From Pseudomonadota bacterium (GTDB lineage: Bacteria; Pseudomonadota; Gammaproteobacteria; Burkholderiales; Burkholderiaceae_C): a DNA stretch of 37,575 nucleotides. Below, piece by piece: positions 24,711 through 32,065 of this stretch. The position numbers were made by a program, and so were the translations under genes. The stretch lies in assembly GCA_023387335.1 (NCBI GenBank), contig JAEWIF010000012.1:1-37575 (forward strand), in the 5' to 3' direction. The notes under the pieces are model-generated. The model was not told the origin of the DNA. It worked only from the letters and a program-made list of their open reading frames with translations, and ran no database searches. Within the stretch, counting starts at the first letter, position 1; each line of letters opens with the position of its first letter.

Positions 24711-26426
24711 TCAGGCGTTCACCCAGTTGCGCACCACGTTGGCCACGGTGGCCGGGCTCTGGCGCGACAGCTGGCGGATGTTCTCGAGATGCGCCGTGCG
24801 GTGCTGCTGCACGGACGCGGCCGCGGTGGGCAGCAGCGGCGTGTCGGGCGAGGGCAGTTCGCCCGCGCCGCCGGGCGTATCCAGCGCGATCGGGTCTTCC
24901 ACCGTGGCCTGCAGCAGGCGCGGCGAAGGCGAGGCCGGCGCGCGCGCGGCGCGCATGGCCGGGCGCACCAGGCCCAGGATGATCACCAGCGCCACCAGCG
25001 GCAGGGCCAGCCACGGCGCCAGCGAGCGGGCCAGCGCCAGCGTCTCGGGCTGGCGCCAGAACACCGTCTCGGTGGCGGCCTGCATCAGCGGCGCGCTGAA
25101 CGGCGCGTTGACCACGTTCACCGAATCGCCGCGGTCCTTGCTGAAGCCGATGGCCTCGCGCACCAGGGCGTTGATCTGTTCCATCTGCGCGGGCGTCAGC
25201 GCCCTGTGCACCGGCTTGCCGTCGGCATCGAGGGCGCTCGCGTGGTTGACCACCACCGCGGCGTTCAGGCGGCGGATGGTGCCGGTGGCGCTGCGCACCA
25301 CCCGCACGGTCTTGTCCACTTCGTAGTTGGTGACGGCATCGCGCTTGACGCCGTTGGCCGCGCCGCCGGTGGGCGCGCCGGTCAGCTGCTGCGGCGCGCC
25401 GTTGATGGTGGCGGGCTGGCTGGCCGGCGGCTGGTTGGACAGCGCGCCCGGCACGCCCGCGCCCTGGGAACCGTTGGGGCCTCCGGGCGCTTCCGACAGG
25501 TGCTGGCTGCGCACCGCCGCCTGCGCACCGCCCTGGTTGGCGCCGTACAGCTCGGCGGTCGATTCGCTCTGCGTGAAGTCGATGTCCGCCGTGACCTGGG
25601 CCTTGACGTTGCCGGGGCCCACGATGGGTTCGATGATGGCCAGGATGCGCGAGGACAGGCTCTGCTCGGTCTGGCGCACGTGCTGCAGTTGCGGCGCATC
25701 CAGGCCATTGGGCAGGTCGCCGGGCAGTTGCGACAGCAGCGTGCCGGTCTGGTCCACCACGCTCACGGCGCGGGTGTTGAGCTCGGGCACGCTCGAAGCC
25801 ACCAGGTGCACGATGCCGGCGACCTGCGAGCGGTCGAGCGAACCGCCGGGATACAGCGACAGCAGCACCGAGGCCGAGGGCTTGTGCTGCTCGCGCAGGA
25901 AAGCGGTCTGTTGCGGCAGCGCCAGGTGCACGCGCGCCGACTGCACCGCCGACAGCGCCATGATCGAGCGGGCCAGCTCGCCTTCCAGCCCGCGCTGGAA
26001 GTTGAGCCGCTCCTGGAACTGCGTGGTGCCGAACTTCTGGTTCTCCATCAGTTCGAAGCCCACCGTGCCGCCCTTGGGCAGGCCCTGCGAGGCCAGGCGC
26101 AGGCGCACCTCGTGCACCTTGTCCGCCGGCACCAGCAGCGCGCCGCCGGATTCGCTGAACTTGTGGGGCACGTTCAGCTGGCCGAGCGCGGTCACGACGG
26201 CGCCGCCGTCCTTGTCGCTCAGGCTCGCATACAGGATGCGCCAGTCGGGCTGGCGGCTGGCGGACACGCCCACGAACACCACGCCCGCCAGCAGCGCGGC
26301 GGCCACTCCCAGCGCCACCTTGGCGCGCAGCGGCGCCGCCTGCAGGCGGTCGAGCGCGGGCGTGCGAACCAGTTCGAGGGGCCGGGGCTGCGCGGCGGCG
26401 GCAGCGGCGGGGGCGGTGGTGTCCAT
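24711..26426 (-). CDS. fliF: Flagellar MS-ring protein FliF
   Basis: 571 residues. Two membrane helices (about 36-54 and 455-475) flank a large periplasmic region with ring-building motifs (DWRILYASLSDKDGGAVV, ARVHLALPQQTAFLREQHKPSASVLL) and a Gly/Pro/Ala-rich loop around 320-360. The cytoplasmic C-terminus (about 530-571, TAHLENIRQLSRQSPATVANVVRNWV) binds FliG. It is the base on which the motor and export gate assemble. It is the first gene of the minus-strand fliFGHIJK run, divergent from fliE. Confidence 0.98.
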   Translation of the reverse strand: MDTTAPAAAAAAQPRPLELVRTPALDRLQAAPLRAKVALGVAAALLAGVVFVGVSASRQPDWRILYASLSDKDGGAVVTALGQLNVPHKFSESGGALLVPADKVHEVRLRLASQGLPKGGTVGFELMENQKFGTTQFQERLNFQRGLEGELARSIMALSAVQSARVHLALPQQTAFLREQHKPSASVLLSLYPGGSLDRSQVAGIVHLVASSVPELNTRAVSVVDQTGTLLSQLPGDLPNGLDAPQLQHVRQTEQSLSSRILAIIEPIVGPGNVKAQVTADIDFTQSESTAELYGANQGGAQAAVRSQHLSEAPGGPNGSQGAGVPGALSNQPPASQPATINGAPQQLTGAPTGGAANGVKRDAVTNYEVDKTVRVVRSATGTIRRLNAAVVVNHASALDADGKPVHRALTPAQMEQINALVREAIGFSKDRGDSVNVVNAPFSAPLMQAATETVFWRQPETLALARSLAPWLALPLVALVIILGLVRPAMRAARAPASPSPRLLQATVEDPIALDTPGGAGELPSPDTPLLPTAAASVQQHRTAHLENIRQLSRQSPATVANVVRNWVNA

Positions 26427-26508
26427 GTCGCGGAGGGGCTCTCGGGGTGGCCACGATTGTTGGTCGCCCCGGCGCGCGCCCTAAGCCCGATATGCGGTGC
26501 ATTCCGGG

Positions 26509-26516
26509 CGCTATTC
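26509..26516. promoter_or_regulatory. Possible FlhDC half-site between fliF and fliE
   Basis: CGCTATTC on the plus strand (GAATAGCG on the minus) resembles one half of the FlhD4C2 box (AAATAGCG). A good second half at 10-12 bases was not found. Position in the 129-base divergent fliF/fliE region, where FlhDC control is expected, is the main argument. Confidence 0.22.
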
Positions 26517-26555
26517 GCCGCAGCGGCCGGCGTGTGCGTCCCTAAAGTTCCTGCC

Positions 26556-26900
26556 ATGGACATCAAGCCCTCGGCCACCGGCCTGCCCACGCCCTTGCTC
26601 GACGCGCTGCGCCGCAACGCGGCGACCCAGCGCGCGCAAGGCGCGCCGGCGGCGGCGGGCGCTGCGCCTGGCGTCACCACCAGCTTCACCGGCGCGCTCG
26701 ACCAGGCACTGCGTTCGGTGAGCGCGACGCAGGACCAGGCGGCGCGCATGGCGGAGGCCTTCCAGTCCGACCCGGGCCGCGTGAGCCTGGAGCAGACCAT
26801 GGTGGCCATGCAGAAGTCGCAGATCGGGTTCCAGTCGGCGTTGCACGTGCGCAACCGGCTGGTGTCGGCCTACAGCGACATCATGAACATGCAGGTCTAG
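26556..26900 (+). CDS. fliE: Flagellar hook-basal body protein FliE
   Basis: 114 residues. The C-terminal half carries the family signature DPGRVSLEQTMVAMQKSQIGF and RNRLVSAYSDIMNMQV. FliE joins the MS ring to the rod and is exported by the flagellar system, so it has no signal peptide. It is a single-gene unit divergent from fliF, as in enteric bacteria. Its stop TAG overlaps the convergent fliT stop within a shared CTAG. Confidence 0.97.
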   Translation: MDIKPSATGLPTPLLDALRRNAATQRAQGAPAAAGAAPGVTTSFTGALDQALRSVSATQDQAARMAEAFQSDPGRVSLEQTMVAMQKSQIGFQSALHVRNRLVSAYSDIMNMQV

Positions 26901-27220
26901 TGGACGGCGTGGCTCACTTCGCCCACGTGGAACGATCGCGCATCTAGAAACGAGGGCAGCGGCTCGCAGATCCGCCGGATCTCGGCGTCGTTGGCCAGGA
27001 TCGCGCGCAGGATGCGCGTGCGCTCCGACTGCTCTTCGCGCGACAGCGGCGTGTCGCGCGCGATCTCGCGCAGGCGGGCGATCACCACCGCGCACGCGCC
27101 TTCGAGGCGGCACACCGCGTCCCAGTCGCCGGCGCGGGCGGCGGCCAGCATCTCCTGGCTGGCGCATTCCAGCGCGGCGTACCAGCGCAGCGGGCTGGAG
27201 GAGGAACCGTACATCTCCAT
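26897..27220 (-). CDS. fliT: Flagellar chaperone FliT-like protein
   Basis: 107 residues, helical and rich in Glu, Arg and Ala. Recognition comes from position after fliS, size, and the FliT-like helical pattern (WYAALECASQEMLAAARAGDWD...LEGACAVVIARLREI). FliT binds FliD and can restrain FlhDC in enterics. The ATG follows AGGAGACGACG, 13 bases after fliS, and a second ATG lies two codons later. It ends on the CTAG shared with fliE. Confidence 0.82.
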   Translation of the reverse strand: MEMYGSSSSPLRWYAALECASQEMLAAARAGDWDAVCRLEGACAVVIARLREIARDTPLSREEQSERTRILRAILANDAEIRRICEPLPSFLDARSFHVGEVSHAVH

Positions 27221-27233
27221 CGTCGTCTCCTCG

Positions 27234-27659
27234 TCAGGCCTGCAGGTGGGCGGGCAGGGTGGCGGCGGGCGCCGGGGCGATCTCGGCCCAGGTGGAGCGC
27301 AGGTCGGCGAGCAGCCTGGCCACTTCGGCGAGCGGCTCGTCGGCATTGCGCAGGTTGGCGGTGAACAGGCGCTGGATCATGTGGTCGTACAGGGCGCGCA
27401 GGTTGTCGCCGAGCGCGACGTCGCCGCGGCTTTCCACGGCCGCCTTGAGGCCCTCGTCGATGATGCGCATGCCCTTGGAAATGGTGGAGATCTTGGTCTC
27501 GATGTCGCCCTGTTCCAGCGCGTGGCGCGCCTGCAGCACGGCGGCGATGGCGCCGTCGAACAGCAGCATCACCAGCTGGTGCGGATCGGCCCGGGCCACG
27601 TCGGAGGTGACGCCGACGTGGCGGTACTGGGCGATGGGTTGCAGGGGGGCGGTGAACAT
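27234..27659 (-). CDS. fliS: Flagellar chaperone FliS
   Basis: 141 residues. The FliS pattern is clear: YRHVGVTSDVARADPHQLVMLLFDGAIAAV near the N-terminus and DNLRALYDHMIQRLFTANLRND-like helix later (here NADEPLAEVARLLADLRSTW). It binds the FliC C-terminus to prevent early polymerisation. It has its own perfect sigma-28-type promoter just upstream and is cut off from fliD by about 1.7 kb of unrelated genes. AAGGAC precedes the ATG. Confidence 0.96.
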   Translation of the reverse strand: MFTAPLQPIAQYRHVGVTSDVARADPHQLVMLLFDGAIAAVLQARHALEQGDIETKISTISKGMRIIDEGLKAAVESRGDVALGDNLRALYDHMIQRLFTANLRNADEPLAEVARLLADLRSTWAEIAPAPAATLPAHLQA

Positions 27660-27680
27660 GGGGCGGTGTCCTTGCCCCTG

Positions 27681-27707
27681 TTATCGGCGGCGGGGGGAAG
27701 GGCTTTA
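27681..27707 (-). promoter_or_regulatory. Sigma-28 (FliA) promoter of fliST
   Basis: Minus strand: TAAA (27707-27704), 15 bases, GCCGATAA (27688-27681). Both boxes and the spacing match the FliA consensus exactly. It lies 21 bases upstream of the fliS ATG, so the leader is very short. Confidence 0.85.
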
Positions 27708-27730
27708 GGGCCGCTTCAAGGCGCCTCGCG

Positions 27731-27955
27731 TCACTCGTAGTGAGTCCACAGCCGAAGGACGCGAACCGCCCCCGTTCCTTCTTGAAGACCCATACAGCGT
27801 CTCCTGGATCGCATCCCATCCCAGTCCTCGGCCGAGACGAGGACCGCACTGCTGCACTTGCCCGTGATCACGACTGGCCGATGAGACTCGTTCGTCTCGT
27901 CGATCAGGCGGTACAGGTTGGCGCGGGCTTCGCTCGCGGTGACGGGATTGGTCAT
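27731..27955 (-). pseudogene. Decayed yefM-yoeB toxin-antitoxin pair fused into one frame
   Basis: Residues 1 to about 47 (MTNPVTASEARANLYRLIDE ... VVITGK, VLVSAEDWD) are the N-terminal, DNA-binding part of a Phd/YefM antitoxin. The last ~12 residues (AVRVLRLWTHYE) match the C-terminus of Txe/YoeB-family toxins. A direct 5-base duplication (ATCCC ATCCC, plus strand 27813-27822) shifts the antitoxin frame; removing one copy restores DWDAIQETLY, the normal YefM continuation. After that, the rest of the antitoxin and most of the toxin are missing. The combination of insertion and deletion leaves a 74-codon open frame. No active toxin can remain. A shortened repressor function is conceivable, since the operator upstream is intact. 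Confidence 0.82.
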
Positions 27956-27975
27956 GGGGTGATCCGACAGAGCGT

Positions 27976-27993
27976 CGTACGTTTATTCGTACG
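27976..27993. promoter_or_regulatory. Palindromic operator upstream of the yefM remnant
   Basis: CGTACG (27976-27981), TTTATT, CGTACG (27988-27993), an 18-base perfect inverted repeat 20 bases before the remnant's ATG. YefM-family antitoxins bind paired TGTACA-like sites, and the GTAC cores here fit that pattern. The spacer could include a -10 element. Retained although the module is broken. Confidence 0.6.
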
Positions 27994-27998
27994 CCTGG

Positions 27999-28823
27999 TC
28001 AAGCCGGCGAGGATGGCGCCTGCTTCGCGAGGAATGTTCTGATGTGTTCGTTCACGACGCCGCTGTGCGTCAGCGGTCCCATGTGGCCAGCGCCGGGGAT
28101 GTCTTGAAGTTCCCATTGTGGGAATGCCTGGGCCAGCACATCCGAGGTTTCGCGCAACACCCGCCGTGTTTGCGTTCCTCGCAGGACCATGGCCCGAGCA
28201 GCGATCCCGGCGAAGCGTTCCGAGGTGATGGGGGGAGCGCCCGCGTCCCACTCGTGGCGGTTGGGTGGCAGCTGGCCGGCGACCGCCTGCCTGCGCTCGG
28301 GCGGTGACGAGTCCCAGGAGCCGTCGCCGTTGAAGTAGTCGGTGAAGATCCTCGCCAGGGCCACCCAGTCGCCCGCATCGCCGTGCTGGCGTACCGAGTC
28401 GTAAAGGCCCTGCGCCTCCCGCGACGCTTCTTCCCTCTGGTGCCCGGCCAGCAGGCCGATCAGCATGGGCTCGTACAGCGCGAGGTGCGTGACGCGGGGC
28501 CCGAGCCGGTGCGCGGTGGCCAGGGCCAGCGCGCCTCCCCAGGAGTGGCCGACCAGCCGGATCGGTCCGTCGGCCAGTTCGCAGACCGCCAGTGCGACGG
28601 CCGCCGCGTCATCCAGCGTCTGCATGCGAGTGCCAGACCACGGAGACGTCTGGCCGTATCCGAGGAGGTTCGGTGCGATGCATCGATAGTGCGGCGCAAG
28701 CTCCGCGACCAGGCGGCGCCACTGGCGGTTGCCGCTGACCGAGCTGTGCAGCAGCACGACCGTCGGCCCGGCGCCCTCGTCGGAGTAGTCGATGACCAGA
28801 CCGTTGCGGGCGATGAAGGGCAT
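27999..28823 (-). CDS. Alpha/beta-fold hydrolase
   Basis: 274 residues, cytoplasmic. Alpha/beta hydrolase features: oxyanion strand VVLLHSSVSGNRQW, nucleophile elbow GHSWGG with Ser94, and catalytic His247 in GAGHMGP. The acid residue is not certain. The substrate cannot be predicted; the family includes esterases, haloperoxidase-like and ring-cleavage hydrolases. It lies inside the insert between fliD and fliS and has no evident link to motility. Start chosen at the ATG before PFIARNGLVIDY, typical for the family. Confidence 0.88.
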   Translation of the reverse strand: MPFIARNGLVIDYSDEGAGPTVVLLHSSVSGNRQWRRLVAELAPHYRCIAPNLLGYGQTSPWSGTRMQTLDDAAAVALAVCELADGPIRLVGHSWGGALALATAHRLGPRVTHLALYEPMLIGLLAGHQREEASREAQGLYDSVRQHGDAGDWVALARIFTDYFNGDGSWDSSPPERRQAVAGQLPPNRHEWDAGAPPITSERFAGIAARAMVLRGTQTRRVLRETSDVLAQAFPQWELQDIPGAGHMGPLTHSGVVNEHIRTFLAKQAPSSPA

Positions 28824-28930
28824 GGATGACCTCGACGTGAAATGTCAGGTGTGCTCCACGGGCGGGGAGCTGATGGGCGCACCTCGCGATTGTGAACCGG
28901 CCGCGACTGCGCGTTTCCCGATAGCGGCAC

Positions 28931-28954
28931 TGGATTCCCGCCTTGGCGGGACGG
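28931..28954. repeat. Dispersed palindromic repeat, single degenerate arm
   Basis: TGGATTCCCGCCTTGGCGGG followed by ACGG is one arm of the repeat found after cheB and fliK, with loss of the AAT before GACG and one changed base. It directly abuts the stop codon of the Sel1-like gene (28955-28957). Confidence 0.75.
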
Positions 28955-29362
28955 TCAGGCCCCCTTGCCGATCCTGCGTTCGGTAGCGGCCTTGAGTAGC
29001 GGCCAATGGGTCTCCAGGCGCTTCTTCGCCTCGAGATGCCCTCCCTGCGCAGCCGCGCTGAGAAGAGCCTCCGCGCGATGCAGGTGCGGCAGGGAGCACC
29101 TGGTCGTGGCGGCGTCGTGCATCGCTCGCGACAAGTGGAACATCGCGTCCAGGTCGCCCTCCCGGACCTGTTCTTCCAGTTCGGCGACATACAACAGATG
29201 AGCGGCGTCGGCTTCCGACCGGTAGTCCCGAACGCCGATCGTCTTGCCGGCACTCGGGTCGAGGAGCGAGAAAACCAGTCGCTCGAGCGCTTGTCCGGCT
29301 TCATCGCCCGTGAGTTCCGTCCGCGTCGAACGACTTGGTGCCGAAGAAGCGGTCAGCTCCAT
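28955..29362 (-). CDS. Sel1-like repeat protein following fliD
   Basis: 135 residues without signal peptide or membrane segment. Residues about 72-120 show a Sel1/TPR-like helical repeat: GDLDAMFHLSRAMHDAA, then AEALLSAAAQGGHLEAKKRL. Such repeats mediate protein contacts. It starts 4 bases after the fliD stop on the same strand, in the slot where fliS usually follows fliD, so it is probably co-transcribed with the cap gene. A part in flagellar assembly is only suggested by position. The N-terminal 50 residues match nothing I recognise. Confidence 0.72.
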   Translation of the reverse strand: MELTASSAPSRSTRTELTGDEAGQALERLVFSLLDPSAGKTIGVRDYRSEADAAHLLYVAELEEQVREGDLDAMFHLSRAMHDAATTRCSLPHLHRAEALLSAAAQGGHLEAKKRLETHWPLLKAATERRIGKGA

Positions 29363-29366
29363 CCCT

Positions 29367-30797
29367 TCACCCGATCCCCAACGTCGACCGCATCCTCGCC
29401 ATCTCCGAATTCAACCGCGTCATCTCCGTATCCAGCCGCTGGTACTGCGCGCGGATGCGTTGCTCGGTGCGGGTGAGGCGGTCCTGGATGCTGTCCTGCT
29501 GCTTCTGGTTCAGGTCCACGCTGCGCTTCAGGCCCTCGATGCGGCCGGCCAGGCTGCCGGTGTCCGAGGTCAGCGCGCCGGCCCATTGCTTGAAGCGAAG
29601 GCCCAGGCCCTGCGTGCTGGTGTCGGAGCCGCTCTGCACTTGCCCGAACAACCGGGCCAGCTGCGCCGGCTGCTCCAGCAGCGGCGTGAGCCGGGTGTCC
29701 TTCACCGCCAGCGTGCCATCGCGCTGCAGTTCGATGCCGGCCGCGTTCAGGCTGGCCGGGCCGGTGCCGCCCGTGAGCGTGCCGGTGACCATCTGCCGCA
29801 GCGAGGTGAGCAGCGCCACCGCGGTGGAGTCCGCCTGCAGCGGTCCGCGGTTGGCGCCTGACGGGTCGGCCTGGGTCTGCTGCACCAGCAGCTTGCTCAG
29901 GCTGTTGTAGGCATTGACGAAGTCGTTGACGTTCTTGCGCACGGCCATGGTCTCGACCGAGACCGTCAGGTCCACCGGCGTGGTGGTCACCTTCTTCAGC
30001 TGCAGCGTGACGCCCTCCAGCACGCCGGTGGGCGAATTGGTCGCGCTGGCGAGCGACAGGCCGTCCAGCGTGTAGAGCGCGTCCTGCGCGGCCTGCGTCT
30101 GCGAGAGGTTGCGGCCGTTGCCGGCGGTCGCGGCCGGGTCCCAGGCCAAGGCCGACAAGCCGGCCGCGTCGGTGGCGTTGCCGTCGTCGTCGGCGGCCGT
30201 GATGCGCACCGACGAGTCGGCGCCGTCGGCGCCGCGCAGCACCAGGCGCGAACTGCCGCCGCTGGTGACGATGCTGGCGGTGACGCCGGCTTTCGCCGCG
30301 TTGATCGCGTCGCGCACCCCGGCCAGGGTGTTCTGGCCCGCACCGATCGTCACCGTCACCGGTGTCGCGCCGCTGCGCGGCGTGAACACGCCGGCGGCGG
30401 TGGTGCCCAGTTCGATGGTGAGGGCTCCGGTGCCCACGGCGCTGGTCGTCACGGCGTAGGGGCCGCTCGCGAGCGCCTGCGACTGCGCCAGTTGCTGCAC
30501 TTCGAGCCGGTGCTTGCCCGCCACCGCGGCCGAGGTCGCCGTGGCCGTCACCGACTCGCTGCCGGTGCTGTCGATGCGCGTGGGATTCCAGTTGGCCGGA
30601 TCGGCCAGTTTGGTCGCCAGGTCGCCCAGCGCGGCCACCTGGCCCTTGAGCGTGCCGAAAGCGGAGATGCGGGTCTGGATGGTGCCGGCCCGCGCCTCCA
30701 GCAGGTTGAGCGGCCGGCGCTCCAGCGCCATCAGCGAAGTGACGATGCCGTTGACGTCCAGGCCGCTGCCGACGCCGGTGCTGGTGACGCTGGCCAA
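29367..30797 (-). CDS. fliD: Flagellar filament cap protein FliD
   Basis: 476 residues. N-terminal signature GVGSGLDVNGIVTSLMALERRPL, central Ala/Thr-rich variable domains, and C-terminal coiled coil (GRIEGLKRSVDLNQKQQDSI ... RTEQRIRAQYQRLDTEMTRL). The cap guides flagellin insertion at the filament tip. The start is TTG preceded by AAAGGGGA, 25 bases after the second flagellin stop, so fliC-fliC2-fliD read as one unit. No FliA-type box of its own was found. Confidence 0.97.
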   Translation of the reverse strand: MASVTSTGVGSGLDVNGIVTSLMALERRPLNLLEARAGTIQTRISAFGTLKGQVAALGDLATKLADPANWNPTRIDSTGSESVTATATSAAVAGKHRLEVQQLAQSQALASGPYAVTTSAVGTGALTIELGTTAAGVFTPRSGATPVTVTIGAGQNTLAGVRDAINAAKAGVTASIVTSGGSSRLVLRGADGADSSVRITAADDDGNATDAAGLSALAWDPAATAGNGRNLSQTQAAQDALYTLDGLSLASATNSPTGVLEGVTLQLKKVTTTPVDLTVSVETMAVRKNVNDFVNAYNSLSKLLVQQTQADPSGANRGPLQADSTAVALLTSLRQMVTGTLTGGTGPASLNAAGIELQRDGTLAVKDTRLTPLLEQPAQLARLFGQVQSGSDTSTQGLGLRFKQWAGALTSDTGSLAGRIEGLKRSVDLNQKQQDSIQDRLTRTEQRIRAQYQRLDTEMTRLNSEMARMRSTLGIG

Positions 30798-30822
30798 GGT
30801 CGGTCCCCTTTATGTGTTTCGA

Positions 30823-31962
30823 TCAGCCGCCGCGCAGCAGCTGCAGCACCTGCTGCGGCAGCTGGTTGGCCTGGGTGAGCATGGCGTTGCCGGCCTGCTG
30901 CAGGATCTGCGCGCGCGTCATGTTGGCGGTCTCGGCCGCGAAGTCGGTGTCCATGATCCGCGAGCGCGCGGCGGTGACGTTCTCGGCGGCGATCTGGATG
31001 TTGGCCACGGCCGTCTCGAAGCGGCTCTGCAGCGCGCCGAGCTTGGCGCGCGCGCCGTTGATCTGGGTGAGCGCGGCGTCGGTCTGCTGGATCGCCAGCT
31101 GCGCGCCGGCGTAGGAGCTGATGTCCAGCGAGGCCATGTTGGGGCTGGCCGCGGCGGTGGCGCTGTCGGCGGCCACCAGGCCCACCTTGGCGCCGGCCGC
31201 GCCGGTGATGGTGATGTTGCTCGCGGAGGTCAGCACGATGACGTTGTTGGCCACGTCGAAGAACGCGCCCACGTTGGTCGTCGACGAGATGCGGTTGATC
31301 GCGTCCACCACCTGCGCCTGGCGCTCCTGCGTGGTGCCGGCCGCGCTGAGCACGCCGATGTCGGTGCCGTTGATGGTGAGGTCGGCCAGCGCGGTGGCCG
31401 TGAGGTCGCTGATCGCCGTGGAGCTCTGGGTGGCGGCGCGGTTGACCACGCCCATGCCGGCCAGGCGCGCGTCGGTGATGCCGTTGACCGTGATGCCCTC
31501 GTTGGCGTCGGCCCCGACCTGGAACTTGGCCGAGGTGAAGCTGCCGTCCAGCAGCTTGGTGCCGTTGAAGTTGGACGAGCCGGCCACGCGGTCGATTTCT
31601 TCCTTCAGCTGGACCACTTCGGCCTGCAGCGCCGCGCGGTCGGTGGCGTTGTTGGTGGCGTTGGACGACTGCACGGACAGCTCGCGGATGCGCTGCACCA
31701 TGTCGCCGATCTTGCCGAGCGAGCCTTCCGCGGTCTGCGCCAGCGATACGCCGTCGTTGGCGTTGCGCGCCGCCACGTTGAGGCCGCGCACCTGCGCGTT
31801 CATGCGCTCGGCGATCGCCAGGCCGGCGGCATCGTCCTTGGCGCTGTTGACGCGCAGGCCCGACGACAGGCGCTGGATCGACGTGGCCAACGAGGCCTGC
31901 GAGGTGTTCAGGTTCCGCTGGGTGTTCAGCGAAGGCAGGTTGGTGTTGATGACGGACGGCAT
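30823..31962 (-). CDS. fliC: Flagellin (second copy)
   Basis: 379 residues. Conserved D0/D1 ends: SLNTQRNLNTSQASLATSIQ ... SSGLRVNSAKDDAAGLAIAERM at the N-terminus and NITAARSRIMDTDFA-type (here NVTAARSRIMDTDFAAETAN) with QANQLPQQVLQLL at the C-terminus. The central domain is short, as in many beta-proteobacteria. It is a close paralogue of the flagellin gene upstream and shares exact stretches, for example a 53-base match (30878-30930 with 32115-32167). It has no FliA-type box; a hairpin terminator lies between the two genes, so it may be expressed by read-through at a lower level. Confidence 0.97.
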   Translation of the reverse strand: MPSVINTNLPSLNTQRNLNTSQASLATSIQRLSSGLRVNSAKDDAAGLAIAERMNAQVRGLNVAARNANDGVSLAQTAEGSLGKIGDMVQRIRELSVQSSNATNNATDRAALQAEVVQLKEEIDRVAGSSNFNGTKLLDGSFTSAKFQVGADANEGITVNGITDARLAGMGVVNRAATQSSTAISDLTATALADLTINGTDIGVLSAAGTTQERQAQVVDAINRISSTTNVGAFFDVANNVIVLTSASNITITGAAGAKVGLVAADSATAAASPNMASLDISSYAGAQLAIQQTDAALTQINGARAKLGALQSRFETAVANIQIAAENVTAARSRIMDTDFAAETANMTRAQILQQAGNAMLTQANQLPQQVLQLLRGG

Positions 31963-32022
31963 GGCGGCTCCAATCGAAGGGACCTCGACTGTGCGCCGCG
32001 CCGCAAGCGGCCAAAGCAGCGA

Positions 32023-32048
32023 GAAAAGGGCGGAAGTCCGCCCTTTTC
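32023..32048. terminator. Hairpin terminator between the two flagellin genes
   Basis: GAAAAGGGCGGA-AG-TCCGCCCTTTTC, a perfect inverted repeat (32023-32034 with 32037-32048) with A-tract and T-tract at the two ends, so it can act in both directions. It follows the fliC stop (32066) by 17 bases and precedes the second flagellin gene. Confidence 0.85.
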
Positions 32049-32065
32049 ATCTTCACGACACCGGA

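Noticed and set aside
26531..26560. TAAAG just before the fliE start as a FliA -35 box
   Set aside because: No GCCGATAA-like -10 lies 15 bases downstream, and the position would be inside the gene.
27728..27745. CACTCGTAGTG palindrome at the end of the toxin remnant as a terminator
   Set aside because: The stem is only four bases with no T-tract; it arises from the TACGAGTGA codons of the toxin C-terminus.
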